Positions 10,197-18,526 of a stretch of DNA of 64,000 bases are shown here, piece by piece. The position numbers and the translations under genes are program-made. Position 1 is the first letter of the stretch; each line of letters begins with the position of its first letter. The stretch comes from Pseudonocardia humida (GTDB lineage Bacteria; Actinomycetota; Actinomycetes; Mycobacteriales; Pseudonocardiaceae). Location: the NCBI RefSeq assembly GCF_023898865.1, contig NZ_JAGSOV010000040.1, positions 124,001 to 188,000 of the forward strand, read 5' to 3'. The notes below the pieces were generated by a model, which was not told the origin of the DNA, ran no database searches, and saw nothing but the letters and a program-made list of their open reading frames with translations.

Positions 10197-11075
10197 CTAG
10201 TGGAAGACGACGGTCTTGTTGCCGTGCACCAGCACCCGGTCCTCGACGTGCCAGCGCAGGCCGCGGGCCAGCACCAGGCGCTCGATGTCGCGGCCGCGGC
10301 GGACCATGTCCGCCGCGGTGTCGCCGTGGTCGACGCGGATGACGTCCTGCTCGACGATCGGGCCGGCGTCCAGGTCCGGCGTCACGTAGTGGCAGGTGGC
10401 GCCGATCAGCTTGACGCCACGGGCGTAGGCCTGGTGGTAGGGCCGGGCGCCGACGAAGGACGGCAGGAAGCTGTGGTGGATGTTGAGCACCCGCCCGGCC
10501 CACCGCAGGCACAGCTCGGGCGGCAGGATCTGCATGAACCGGGCCAGCACCACGGCGTCGGGGTTGCCGGCGTCGACGACGTCGGCGACCCGCTGGAACG
10601 CGGCGGCCTTGCCCGCCGGGTCGCCGGTGGGGAACGGCACGTGGTGGAACGGCACGCCGTGGGCGCGGACGATGTCGCCCAGGTCGTCGTGGTTGCCGAC
10701 GACGGCGGCCAGCCGGACGGGCAGCTCACCGGTCGCGACCCGGCCCAGCAGGTCGTGCAGGCAGTGGGCTTCGCGGCTGACCAGCAGCACCACCCGCTTG
10801 GGCACGCCGGTGTCGGTGACGGTCCAGGTGGCTCCGCCGAGCTCGTCGGCGATGGCGGCGAAGCGGCGCCGCAGCTCGGCGACGTCGTAGGGCAGCGAGG
10901 CCGCCCGCACGACCTGGCGGGTGAAGAACCAGCCGGTCTGCGGGTCGGAGTGGTAGCCGGCCTCGGTGATCCAGCCGCCGTCGGCGGCCAGGAAGGCGGA
11001 GATGCGGGCGACGATCCCGGTGGTGTCGGGGCAGCTGAGGGTGAGCACGTAACGGCGTTCGGTGGCGGGGTCCAC
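10197..11075 (-). CDS. purU: Formyltetrahydrofolate deformylase
   Basis: 292 residues, the usual length. An N-terminal ACT domain (YVLTLSCPDTTGIVARIS) is followed by the formyltransferase-like hydrolase domain with NIHHSFLPSFVGARPY (Asn and His of the catalytic triad) and the Asp loop ATCHYVTPDLDAGPI. It hydrolyses 10-formyl-THF to formate and THF, balancing the one-carbon pool. GTG 11075 is the likely start. It follows the DUF2505 gene by 64 bp on the same strand and may share its promoter. Confidence 0.95.
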   Translation of the reverse strand: MDPATERRYVLTLSCPDTTGIVARISAFLAADGGWITEAGYHSDPQTGWFFTRQVVRAASLPYDVAELRRRFAAIADELGGATWTVTDTGVPKRVVLLVSREAHCLHDLLGRVATGELPVRLAAVVGNHDDLGDIVRAHGVPFHHVPFPTGDPAGKAAAFQRVADVVDAGNPDAVVLARFMQILPPELCLRWAGRVLNIHHSFLPSFVGARPYHQAYARGVKLIGATCHYVTPDLDAGPIVEQDVIRVDHGDTAADMVRRGRDIERLVLARGLRWHVEDRVLVHGNKTVVFH

Positions 11076-11139
11076 CGCGAGATCGTGTCACCACCGGCCG
11101 GGGCGGCGCTGTGGCCTGCGCCGCACCCGGGCGTGCACT

Positions 11140-11649
11140 TCAGGTGGGACGCCGCGCGAGCCACTCCTCGGTGAACCCGGTCTCGGCGGCGAGCAGCTTC
11201 ACCACCTGCTCGGCGATCATCGACTCGAGCTTCCCGCCGAGGAACGGCACGTTGACCGTGATCCGGGCGCGCACGGCGAACTCGCTGCCCGCCGCCGCGT
11301 CGGCCAGCCGCATGGCGCCGGTCGCGGCGACCGGCGTGCCGGGCACCCGCACGTCGACGTCGCCGCGGTAGCCGCCGATGTCGGTGTCGGGGCGCAGGCA
11401 CTCGGCGCGCTCGATCATCAGGTCGCCGGGGATCAGCGTCTGCACCAACGGGGGGAGCAGTTGCCTGTCCAGCCCCTGCCGCAGCCGGTACCGCACGCCG
11501 TCGCCGTCGGGGGAGTGCTCCAGCAGCTCGGCGCCCTTGCCGCCCATCCGGGCCAGCCGGGCCCGCAGGTACTCGGGGTCGGCCATCACGGCGTACACGC
11601 GGTCCGCCGGGTACGGCGAGGTGGACCGGTGGTCGATCGGGCGGGGCAT
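11140..11649 (-). CDS. DUF2505 family protein (START/SRPBCC-like)
   Basis: 169 residues. The pattern of a ligand-binding helix-grip fold is seen: STSPYPADRVYAVMADPEYL at the N-terminus, antiparallel strands, and a long C-terminal helix GKLESMIAEQVVKLLAAETGF. Matches DUF2505, the M. tuberculosis Rv0481c family, which also stands divergently next to murB. Divergent start only 24 bp from murB. Function unknown; the fold suggests binding of a hydrophobic ligand. Confidence 0.85.
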   Translation of the reverse strand: MPRPIDHRSTSPYPADRVYAVMADPEYLRARLARMGGKGAELLEHSPDGDGVRYRLRQGLDRQLLPPLVQTLIPGDLMIERAECLRPDTDIGGYRGDVDVRVPGTPVAATGAMRLADAAAGSEFAVRARITVNVPFLGGKLESMIAEQVVKLLAAETGFTEEWLARRPT

Positions 11650-11673
11650 GGGCGGAGGCTACCGTTGGACCCC

Positions 11674-12711
11674 GTGCCGGTTCCCGACGTGGCGTCCGCC
11701 CTCGCCCCGCTGACCACCTTGCGCCTGGGCGGTCCCGCCCGCCGCGTCGTCGAGGCCACCAGCGCCGCGGCCGTCGTCGAGGCGGTGCGCGACGCCGACG
11801 CGGCCGGTGAGCCGCTGCTGCTGCTCGGCGGCGGGTCCAACGTCGTCGTCGCCGACGAGGGGTGGCCCGGCACCGTCGTGCGGGTGGCGAGCACCGGCCG
11901 CGAGGTCCTCCGCCGCCCGGACGGTTCGGTGCTGCTGACCGTCGAGGCGGGCGAGGAGTGGGACGACGTGGTGGCTGCCGCCGTCGCCGACGACCTGGGC
12001 GGGCTGGAGTGCCTGTCCGGCATCCCCGGCCGGACGGGCGCGACCCCGGTGCAGAACGTCGGGGCGTACGGGGTGGAGGTCGCCGACCTGCTGGTCGACG
12101 TCGACCTCTACGACCGGGGCGCCGGCGCCGTCCGCGCCCACGTGCCCGCCGCGGAGCTCGGCCTGGGCTACCGCACCAGCGTGCTCAAGGGCCGCGACGA
12201 CGCGGTGGTGCTGCGGGTGCGGTTCGCGCTGCCCGGCGACGCGGCCAGCGCCCCGATCCGCTACCCGGAGCTGGCCCGCGCCCTGGGCGTCCAGCCCGGC
12301 GCGCGGGTGCCGGCCGCGGCGGCCCGGGGGGCCGTGCTGGGCCTGCGCCGGGGTAAGGGCATGGTGCTCGACGCCGACGACCACGACACCTGGAGCGCCG
12401 GGTCCTTCTTCACCAACCCGGTGCTGGCCGAGGCCGACGTGCCCGACGGCGCCCCGCGCTTCCCCGCCGGGCCGGGGATGGCGAAGGTACCCGCGGCGTG
12501 GTTGATCGAGCAGGCGGGCTTCCGCCGCGGCCACCCGGGTCCGGGTGGCCGCGCGGCCCGGTCCGGCCAGCACGTGCTCGCCCGCACCCACCGCGGCGGG
12601 GCCACGGCCGCCGACCTCCTGGCGCTGGCCAGGGAGGTGCGCGACGGTGTCCGGGAGGCGTTCGACATCACCCTGGGCGCCGAGCCGGTCCTGGTCGCCT
12701 GCGCCCTGTGA
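11674..12711 (+). CDS. murB: UDP-N-acetylenolpyruvoylglucosamine reductase
   Basis: 345 residues. FAD-binding region with LGGPARRVVEA, LLLGGGSNVVVADEGW and GIPGRTGATPVQNVGAYG; catalytic features are the YRTSVLKG arginine, the proton-donor Ser in SAGSFFTNPVL and the C-terminal Glu in GAEPVLVAC. It reduces the enolpyruvyl group to give UDP-MurNAc in peptidoglycan synthesis. GTG 11674 lies 8 nt after TACCGT (11660-11665), so a leaderless start is likely. Divergent from DUF2505 and followed by an L,D-transpeptidase, as in Rv0481c-Rv0482-Rv0483. Confidence 0.96.
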   Translation: MPVPDVASALAPLTTLRLGGPARRVVEATSAAAVVEAVRDADAAGEPLLLLGGGSNVVVADEGWPGTVVRVASTGREVLRRPDGSVLLTVEAGEEWDDVVAAAVADDLGGLECLSGIPGRTGATPVQNVGAYGVEVADLLVDVDLYDRGAGAVRAHVPAAELGLGYRTSVLKGRDDAVVLRVRFALPGDAASAPIRYPELARALGVQPGARVPAAAARGAVLGLRRGKGMVLDADDHDTWSAGSFFTNPVLAEADVPDGAPRFPAGPGMAKVPAAWLIEQAGFRRGHPGPGGRAARSGQHVLARTHRGGATAADLLALAREVRDGVREAFDITLGAEPVLVACAL

Positions 12712-12797
12712 CGGCGTAGCTTCGGGTGCGGGGGCAACCCCGGAGGGAACTGGACGTCCTATCACGTGCAGTCGCGTGGGGGGAGCCTGGGGGAGCG

Positions 12798-13994
12798 ATG
12801 CGTCGGATCCTGTTGATCCTGGCCGTGGTGGTGATCGGCTCGCTGGGCGTGGTGACGGCCGCGTCGGGCGGCCAGTTGCCGACCGGGGGGCCGTCCGCGG
12901 CCCCGTCCGGGCCGGGCGAACCCGACGGGCGGGCCCCGGCCGCGCCGGCGGTGCTCGCGTACGCGCCGGCGGCGGGCGCGGCCGACAGCTCGCCAGCCGA
13001 GCCGGCCACGGTCTCGGTCACCGGCGGCACGCTGACCGACGTCACGCTGGAGAACGCCGAGGGTGAGGCCGTCGAGGGCGAGTTCAACGCCGAGCGCACC
13101 AGCTGGAGCACGACCGAGCCGCTGGGCTACGACGCCACCTACACCTGGTCCGGCACCGCCACCGGCGGCGACGGCGCCACGGTGCCGCTGGCCGGGTCGT
13201 TCGGCACGCTCACGCCGGAGAAGGTCGTCCGCGGCCAGATCAACATCGGCGACGACCGCACGGTCGGCGTGGCCGCGCCGATCCGCATCCAGTTCAACGA
13301 CCACGTCGAGGACCGCGCCGCCGTCGAGAAGGCGCTGAAGGTCGAGACGTCCACGCCGGTCGAGGGCTCCTGGGGCTGGCTGCCCGACGAGGGCGGCGGC
13401 TCCCGGGTCGACTACCGGCCCAAGGAGTACTGGCCCGCCTACACCGACGTCACCGTCACCGCCGACCTCTACGGCGTGGCCTACGGCGACGGCCGCTACG
13501 GCGCCGCCGACGTCACCAGCTCCTTCCGGATCGGCCGCGAACAGATCGTCAAGGCCGACGCCGCGAGCTACCGGATGCTCGTCTTCCGCGACGGCCAGCA
13601 GGTCGCCGACTACCCGGCCAGCTACGGGCTCGACTCCGACCCCGACCGCAACACCCGCTCGGGCATCCACGTGGTCAGCGAGAAGTTCACCGACAAGCGG
13701 ATGACCAGCGAGCGCTACGGCTACGACCTGATCGAGAAGTGGGCCGTGCGGATCAGCAACAACGGCGAGTTCGTGCACGCCAACCCGGCGTCGGCGGCCG
13801 CGCAGGGTTCGGCGAACGTCTCGCACGGCTGCATCAACCTCTCGACAGAGGACGCCAAGGCCTACTACGACACCGCGATCTACGGCGACCCCGTCGAGGT
13901 CAGCGGCACGGGCGTGGAGCTGAGCCCGCGCGACGGCGACATCGCGGACTGGACCTACTCCTGGGACGAGTGGACGCGGATGTCGGCGCTCTGA
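12798..13994 (+). CDS. L,D-transpeptidase with Ig-like domains (LprQ/LdtMt5-like)
   Basis: 398 residues. An N-terminal signal-anchor (RRILLILAVVVIGSLGVV) and Pro/Ala-rich linker, two immunoglobulin-like (Big_10-type) modules (about residues 70-250), then a YkuD catalytic domain with SHGCINLS, nucleophile Cys345 and His343. These enzymes make 3-3 crosslinks in peptidoglycan outside the membrane. Unlike M. tuberculosis LprQ there is no Cys after the signal, so it is not a lipoprotein. ATG 12798 has GGGGGAG just upstream. It lies 86 bp after murB. Confidence 0.92.
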   Translation: MRRILLILAVVVIGSLGVVTAASGGQLPTGGPSAAPSGPGEPDGRAPAAPAVLAYAPAAGAADSSPAEPATVSVTGGTLTDVTLENAEGEAVEGEFNAERTSWSTTEPLGYDATYTWSGTATGGDGATVPLAGSFGTLTPEKVVRGQINIGDDRTVGVAAPIRIQFNDHVEDRAAVEKALKVETSTPVEGSWGWLPDEGGGSRVDYRPKEYWPAYTDVTVTADLYGVAYGDGRYGAADVTSSFRIGREQIVKADAASYRMLVFRDGQQVADYPASYGLDSDPDRNTRSGIHVVSEKFTDKRMTSERYGYDLIEKWAVRISNNGEFVHANPASAAAQGSANVSHGCINLSTEDAKAYYDTAIYGDPVEVSGTGVELSPRDGDIADWTYSWDEWTRMSAL

Positions 13995-14033
13995 CCGGTT
14001 TCCGGACCGCCCGGCCGGGGGTACGCCCCGGCC

Positions 14034-14243
14034 ATGAGCACTCCGGAGGACCTGGCCGCGACCCGCGCCGAGCCGCTGCCCGAGGAGCGGGTCGCCGAGA
14101 CCGGCGACGAGGACCGCGTCGCCGAGGCGAGCGAGATCCTGCGCGACTCCGAGGAGCGGGTCGCCGAGGTCCTGGACGGCAACGCCCCGGCCGACGCGGC
14201 CGACGAGCGCCGCACCAGCGAAGAGACCGCCGTCGAGCCCTGA
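14034..14243 (+). CDS. Small acidic hypothetical protein
   Basis: 69 residues, strongly acidic and without hydrophobic segments. It contains an internal near-repeat: EERVAETGDEDRVAEASEIL and then EERVAEVLDG. Codon bias at third positions looks genuine. ATG 14034 is 39 bp after the transpeptidase stop with no clear ribosome site; possibly leaderless or read through from upstream. I do not recognise a family with known function; short acidic proteins of this shape occur in many actinomycetes. Confidence 0.6.
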   Translation: MSTPEDLAATRAEPLPEERVAETGDEDRVAEASEILRDSEERVAEVLDGNAPADAADERRTSEETAVEP

Positions 14244-14317
14244 CCCGCCGCTGAGCGGCCGGCGCCCTCGCCCAACACGGCCGGCCCAGCGCCCCATTCG
14301 CCCGGCGCAAGCCGGGA

Positions 14318-14392
14318 CGAGAGTCGCGCTCGTTCGAGAAGACGCAACGAGAGTCGCTCTCGCCCACCGGGACGCAACGAGAGCCGCTCTCG
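14318..14392. repeat. Three-unit 30-bp palindromic array (same family as 163-384)
   Basis: Cores CGAGAGTCGCGCTCG (14318-14332), CGAGAGTCGCTCTCG (14348-14362) and CGAGAGCCGCTCTCG (14378-14392) are spaced exactly 30 bp apart, as in the array at 163-384. The linkers differ from the first array apart from CGGGACG-type starts. It fills the gap between a small gene and the convergent SDR gene; 14244-14632 contains no other gene. Confidence 0.85.
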
Positions 14393-14420
14393 CGCGCCAC
14401 GGAAGGCCTCTCCTCGGTGG

Positions 14421-14460
14421 CCCAGGCCTCGGTTCGCTTGAGCGAGCGGCGCTCTCGCCC
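14421..14460. repeat. Dispersed palindromic repeat, copy 2
   Basis: Matches 85-119 with a five-base insertion and two substitutions, and shares the GAGCG-N5-CGCTC core. Degenerate related sequence continues to about 14625. In both places it sits beside the 30-bp array. Confidence 0.65.
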
Positions 14461-14632
14461 GACCTGACCAGCCCACCGCGCTACTCGCTCGGCCGACCGC
14501 GCCACCCCTGGCCGAGCGACCGGCGCCCTGGGCCAACCGGCTTGGCCGGCCGCGCCGCTCGCTCGCCCGGCGAGGCGGTGCGCAGCGGCGGCGAGCCGTG
14601 CGCCCGGACCGGACGAGAGCGGCGCGCCGCCG

Positions 14633-15370
14633 TCAGGGCTCCCGGTGGGCCCGGGAGGCGTTGTACTGGGCCCGCGGCTTGATCACGATCTGGTCGAGGT
14701 TGACGTTGCTCGGCCGGGTGGCCGCGAAGGCGATCACGTCGGCGACGTCCTCGCCGGTCAGCGGCGTGATGCCGCGGTACACGGCGTCGGCGCGCTGCTG
14801 GTCGCCCTCGAACCTGACCAGCGAGAACTCCGTCTCCACCAGGCCGGGCAGGATCTCGGTGAGCCGCACCGGCTGGCCGAGCAGCTCGCCGCGCAGCGTG
14901 CGGTGCAGCATCGCCTGGGCGTGCTTGGCCCCGGTGTAGCCGGCGCCGTTGTCGTAGGGCTCCAGGGCCGCGATCGAGGTCACCGTGATGATGTGGCCGT
15001 CGCCGGAGGCCAGCAGGGCCGGCATCAGCGCCTTGGTGACCCGCAGGCTGCCGATGACGTTGGTCTCGTACATCCACCGCCAGTCGTCCTCGTCGGCCTC
15101 GATGACCGGCTCCAGGCCCTTCGCCCCGCCGGCGTTGTTGACCAGCAGCCGGCAGTCCGGGACGGCCGCCGCGAACGCGGTCACCGAGTCGATGTCGGTG
15201 ACGTCCAGGCGCAGCGCCGTGCCCTCGATCTCGGCGGCGATCTCGGCGCACCGGTCGACCCGGCGGGCCCCCAGGACGACGTGGAAGCCGGCCGCGGCCA
15301 GTGCGCGGGCGGTGGCGGCTCCGATGCCGGAGCTGGCCCCGGTGACGACGGCGGTGGGACGGTCGGTCAT
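14633..15370 (-). CDS. Short-chain dehydrogenase/reductase (Rv0484c-like)
   Basis: 245 residues, classical SDR. Cofactor motif TGASSGIGAATARALAAAG (NAD(P) binding, residues 12-30), NNAGG, and active site Ser (TVTSIAAL) with Tyr-x3-Lys in YTGAKHA. The acceptor substrate is unknown. Synteny with DUF2505-murB-LDT matches Rv0481c-Rv0484c. It faces the 30-bp repeat region and its promoter lies between it and the DUF2530 gene 29 bp upstream, which is on the same strand. Confidence 0.9.
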   Translation of the reverse strand: MTDRPTAVVTGASSGIGAATARALAAAGFHVVLGARRVDRCAEIAAEIEGTALRLDVTDIDSVTAFAAAVPDCRLLVNNAGGAKGLEPVIEADEDDWRWMYETNVIGSLRVTKALMPALLASGDGHIITVTSIAALEPYDNGAGYTGAKHAQAMLHRTLRGELLGQPVRLTEILPGLVETEFSLVRFEGDQQRADAVYRGITPLTGEDVADVIAFAATRPSNVNLDQIVIKPRAQYNASRAHREP

Positions 15371-15399
15371 GCGTGGAGCCTATGCGCCGCCGCGGACGG

Positions 15400-15651
15400 T
15401 CAATCCAGCCCGTCCTGGGCGGTGCGCGAGCCGCGCCGGACGGCGGCGCGCTGCCAGCGGTAGATGCCGTAGCCGAGGCCGCCGACCGCCGTACCGGTGA
15501 GGCAGGTGGTGAACAGCACGTCGAGCGGGCGGCCCGTGGTCAGCGACACGACGAGCACGACGATCGTGGCCAGCGCCCAGGCGATGCTGCCGACCAGGGC
15601 GATCAGGCCGGGGCGGTTGAGCCCCGGCGACAGCGGCGGCGGATCCTGCAC
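15400..15651 (-). CDS. DUF2530 family small membrane protein
   Basis: 83 residues with two membrane helices (about 18-40 and 46-66) and a basic C-terminus (YRWQRAAVRRGSRTAQ). The layout and the GLIALVGSIAWALATIVVLV helix resemble DUF2530 as I recall it. Same strand as the SDR gene, 29 bp apart, so probably one operon. An IdeR-type iron box lies 60 bp upstream of its start. Confidence 0.7.
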   Translation of the reverse strand: MQDPPPLSPGLNRPGLIALVGSIAWALATIVVLVVSLTTGRPLDVLFTTCLTGTAVGGLGYGIYRWQRAAVRRGSRTAQDGLD

Positions 15652-15711
15652 GGGACCAGCCTAGGCCCTGGCCTCCTGACCAGGTGCGCCGAGACGCCCT
15701 TGCGCACGGAG

Positions 15712-15730
15712 CGAGGTAAGGCTAACCTTC
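15712..15730. promoter_or_regulatory. IdeR/DtxR-type iron box
   Basis: CGAGGTAAGGCTAACCTTC matches the consensus TTAGGTTAGGCTAACCTAA at 14 of the 15 central positions. It lies upstream of the minus-strand DUF2530-SDR pair and has no iron gene beside it on either strand. It probably binds Fe-loaded IdeR; the regulated gene is uncertain. Confidence 0.65.
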
Positions 15731-15773
15731 GTCTCGTCGCTTCGTGGTGGGAGCGGCGCGTCAGTTCGGGAAA

Positions 15774-15813
15774 CGGAACGGGGTCCCGGCCGGTCGGCCG
15801 GGACCCCGTTCCG
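15774..15813 (-). terminator. Very strong terminator of the GH16/envelope cluster
   Basis: Perfect 18-bp arms CGGAACGGGGTCCCGGCC (15774-15791) and 15796-15813 with a GGTC loop, 15 bp past the GH16 stop. A small GGCGCC palindrome at 15822-15839 overlaps the end of the gene. Confidence 0.9.
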
Positions 15814-15828
15814 CGTCCGGGGCGCCCC

Positions 15829-16776
15829 TCAGGGCGCCGCGTAGATGCGCACCCAGTCGACCTCCATCTGGACCTCCGCCGGGGTGGTGGTGGCCGGGGC
15901 GGGCGTCCAGCCGTCCTCGGACGGCCCGATGTCCTGCTGGATCGTCAGCCGCATGGGCCCGGTGGGGATCTTCTGCGGATCGGTCGTGCGGAAGACCTCC
16001 TGCCCGTCGACGAACCCGGCGACGTGGTCGGGGGCCCACTCCACGGCGTAGGTGTGCCAGCCGGTGAAGTCGCCCTCCACGGCCACGCCGTCCTGCGAGT
16101 TCTGGGCCCCGTAGTGCACGACGAAGTTGGTCTCGCTGCGGTCGGGGTGCGGCGTGTCCAGGAAGTCGATCTCGCCGCCGATCGGCCAGTCCTCACCGTC
16201 GGGCCAGAGCAGGATCGCCGGCCGGTAGCCCGCCCCGGCCTCGGTGCGCGCCCGCACCTCCCAGCGCCCGTAGGTCTGCCCGGGCTGCCAGCCCATGCCG
16301 CCCGAGGTGAGGCCGCGGCTGGTGACCTTCAGCGTGCCGCCGGAGACGGTCAGGTTGGACGCGGAGCGCTGCCCGACCGCACCGGCCGCCCCACCCTCGT
16401 ACGGCTGCCAGGTGAGCGGGTTGAGCGCCGTGCCGTCGAACTCGTCGGCCTGCAGGAGCGGCCAGCTGTACCGGGCCGCCGCCTCGGTGCCCGCGGGGAT
16501 CGTCGGGTCGAGCTCGAACCGGCCGCCGGGCAGCGCCGTCGCCGCGTAGTCCGCCCGGTCGCCGGTGTCGGACCGGGCCGAGTCCGCGGTCTGGGCGCGG
16601 TCGACGGCCGCGCTGGTCCGCGGCGCGGGGTCCGGCCAGAACCCCACGACCAGGAACAGCGCCAGCCCCAGCCCCAGCACGATGGTGAGCAGCAGCGTGA
16701 GGATGATCGTGCCCCAACGCGGTGGTCGTGGCTCCGCGTACGGGTGGACTACCGCGAGTTCGTGGGTGTCGGGCAC
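15829..16776 (-). CDS. Membrane-anchored GH16 family protein with altered catalytic motif
   Basis: 315 residues. A 20-residue cytosolic N-terminus, one membrane helix (about 21-46), a linker, then a GH16 jelly-roll domain (DEFDGTALNPLTWQPYEG; YGRWEVRARTEAGAGYRPAI). The catalytic signature, normally E-x-D-x-x-E, reads GEIDFLD: Glu202 nucleophile, Asp204, but Asp207 in place of the acid/base Glu. The C-terminal MEVDWVRIY strand is typical of the family. GH16 enzymes cut beta-1,3/1,4-glucans or exopolysaccharides, or transglycosylate. The Asp may weaken hydrolysis or turn it into a binding protein. It lies 199 bp after its paralogue and ends at the 15774 terminator. Confidence 0.88.
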   Translation of the reverse strand: MPDTHELAVVHPYAEPRPPRWGTIILTLLLTIVLGLGLALFLVVGFWPDPAPRTSAAVDRAQTADSARSDTGDRADYAATALPGGRFELDPTIPAGTEAAARYSWPLLQADEFDGTALNPLTWQPYEGGAAGAVGQRSASNLTVSGGTLKVTSRGLTSGGMGWQPGQTYGRWEVRARTEAGAGYRPAILLWPDGEDWPIGGEIDFLDTPHPDRSETNFVVHYGAQNSQDGVAVEGDFTGWHTYAVEWAPDHVAGFVDGQEVFRTTDPQKIPTGPMRLTIQQDIGPSEDGWTPAPATTTPAEVQMEVDWVRIYAAP

Positions 16777-16975
16777 GCAGGCACCCTAAGGTCGCGGCGT
16801 CGGCGCGGGGCCGCCGATGCGGCGAGCCGCACCGGCGTGCGGCCAGCGCCAGTGCCAGATCGGTCGGGCGGCGGCGCGCGGCGACGACGCGCCGCGGGGG
16901 CCGCCGTTCCCGGCGGCATCCGCGCCGCTGATCGCACTGGGCGTGTCCCGCGTGGCGCAGCTCGCCGCGGTGGTG

Positions 16976-17866
16976 TCAGCGGTCGCCGCGGTCCTCGCGG
17001 TCGTCGCGATCGGTCCCGCTCCCGCTGTCGAGCGGGTACTGCATCACCCAGTCGACCTCCATCCGCGACTCCCGCGAGCGCTCGTCCTCGCTGTCGGGGA
17101 ACCAGTCGAGCTGGACGGCCAGGTGCATCGGGCCGGGCGGGAAGATCTCCTGCTCGGTGGTGCTGAACCACTCCTCGCCGTCGAGGTACGCGGTGATCGA
17201 CTCCGGGGTCCACTCCAGCGCCCAGTTGTGCCAGGTGGTGGCGTCCACCTCGACCTCGCCGCTGATCTGCGAGTTGTCCGCGCCGTAGTGCAGGAACAGG
17301 TTCGTGGTCTGCCGGTCGCCGTCGAGCATCTCCATGAAGTCGATCTCGCCGCCGATCGGGAAGTTCTCCGCGTCCGGCCAGAGCAGCAGCAGCGCGTGGT
17401 AGGCGTCGTCGGCCTCCGGGGCGCGGACGCGGCCCTCCCACCGTCCGTACTTCTGGCCGTCGCCCCACGACATGCCCGCGGTGGTGCCGTCCGGGCTGCC
17501 GGTGATGATCAGCCGCCCGTCCTCGACGGTCGCCGCCTCCGGGGAGCGCACGCCGTTGCCCTGGTGGCCGGGGCTGTCGTAGACGTTCCAGTCCTCGCCG
17601 AGGCCGTCGGTGAAGTGGTCGACGCGGTTCGGCCGTCCCCAGCCGTGCGTGGCGGCGGCGCTGGTGGCGAACCCGGCCGGGGCGTCGTCGTCGGCGGCGT
17701 CGTCGGCGGTCCGGTCCTCCCGCGGCGCCTGCTCGGTCTGCACGGCCACGGGGGGCGACTCCGTGGGCCCGGTGTCGCTCAGCGCGGGTGTGCCCAGGAC
17801 CACCATCAGGCCCAGCCCGGTGGACAGGAAGCGGCGCAGCAGGTCCTCGAGTTCGTCGCGGGTCAT
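16976..17866 (-). CDS. Secreted or anchored GH16 glucanase
   Basis: 296 residues. Signal-anchor like stretch (residues 10-28), acidic linker, then a GH16 domain (YGRWEGRVRAPEADDAYHAL) with the canonical GEIDFME: Glu174, Asp176, Glu179. WTPESITAYLDGEEW and a C-terminal MEVDWVMQY strand complete the fold. The last 15 residues are Asp/Arg-rich. ATG 17866 overlaps the stop of the upstream gene by 4 nt, so it is part of the 21543-16976 operon. Probable role: cleavage of an extracellular beta-glucan or capsule near the envelope machinery encoded upstream. It is a paralogue of 15829-16776. Confidence 0.9.
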   Translation of the reverse strand: MTRDELEDLLRRFLSTGLGLMVVLGTPALSDTGPTESPPVAVQTEQAPREDRTADDAADDDAPAGFATSAAATHGWGRPNRVDHFTDGLGEDWNVYDSPGHQGNGVRSPEAATVEDGRLIITGSPDGTTAGMSWGDGQKYGRWEGRVRAPEADDAYHALLLLWPDAENFPIGGEIDFMEMLDGDRQTTNLFLHYGADNSQISGEVEVDATTWHNWALEWTPESITAYLDGEEWFSTTEQEIFPPGPMHLAVQLDWFPDSEDERSRESRMEVDWVMQYPLDSGSGTDRDDREDRGDR

Positions 17867-18522
17867 CTCGGCTCCAGTCGGTGCTCTCCTGCGGAGAGGT
17901 CGGGTGCGGCGGTCGACTCGGCGGCGACCAGCCAGGTGTCGTCGGGTTGCCGGGCCAGCACGACGTGCCGGACCAGGTGCTCGGTGGCGACCGGTCCGCC
18001 GCGCGGGCCGGTCGTGGTCTCGATCTCGGCCCGGTAGCCGCGCCGGAGCACGGGGTCCTCGTCGGTCCCGTGCCCGTGGCCCGCCCCCTCGCCGTGGGCC
18101 ACCGCGACGAGGTCGAGCGCGGTCACCGAGGCGGTGCGCTCCGCGCCGGCCGGCGGCGGGTCGAGCACCAGCACGCCGACGTCGGCGGGCGGGCTGCCGG
18201 GTGCGGCGTAGGCGGCGGCGCGCAGGTTGGTGCGCCCGGCGTCGTCGGGGCGGGCGGAGTGCGCGGCGCTCAGGTAGGCGCGGGCGACCGCGACGGGGTC
18301 GGTCGGGTCGACGTCGGGGTCGGTCGCCGGGGGCGGTGCCCCGCGGTCGACCGGGCGGGCGTCGAGCGCGAGCCGGTCGTCGGCGCTGAGCACGGCCCCG
18401 GGCGGTGGTTCCCCGGACGGCGGCACGCGGTCGGAGCCACCGCCCAGCTGCGCCACGCCGAGCACGGCGAGGACGGCGGCGAGGGTGGCCAGGACGGCGA
18501 GGGTCGGGCGGATGCGGCGCAC
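17863..18522 (-). CDS. Anchored extracytoplasmic protein of unknown function
   Basis: 219 residues. An N-terminal hydrophobic anchor (LAVLATLAAVLAVLGVAQL) and Pro/Asp-rich linker precede a compact domain (DPVAVARAYLSAAHSARPDDAGRT to the end) with alternating strands, resembling small NTF2-like/Mce-accessory-type extracytoplasmic domains. A HGEGAGHGHG stretch could bind metal. No family recognised. It sits 4 bp after the wall hydrolase gene and overlaps the GH16 gene, so it is translated with both. Confidence 0.7.
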   Translation of the reverse strand: MRRIRPTLAVLATLAAVLAVLGVAQLGGGSDRVPPSGEPPPGAVLSADDRLALDARPVDRGAPPPATDPDVDPTDPVAVARAYLSAAHSARPDDAGRTNLRAAAYAAPGSPPADVGVLVLDPPPAGAERTASVTALDLVAVAHGEGAGHGHGTDEDPVLRRGYRAEIETTTGPRGGPVATEHLVRHVVLARQPDDTWLVAAESTAAPDLSAGEHRLEPR

Positions 18523-18526
18523 GGCG

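Noticed and set aside
15744..16067. Small plus-strand gene after the iron box
   Set aside because: It runs antisense over the GH16 gene and its terminator hairpin, with no ribosome site or recognisable product.
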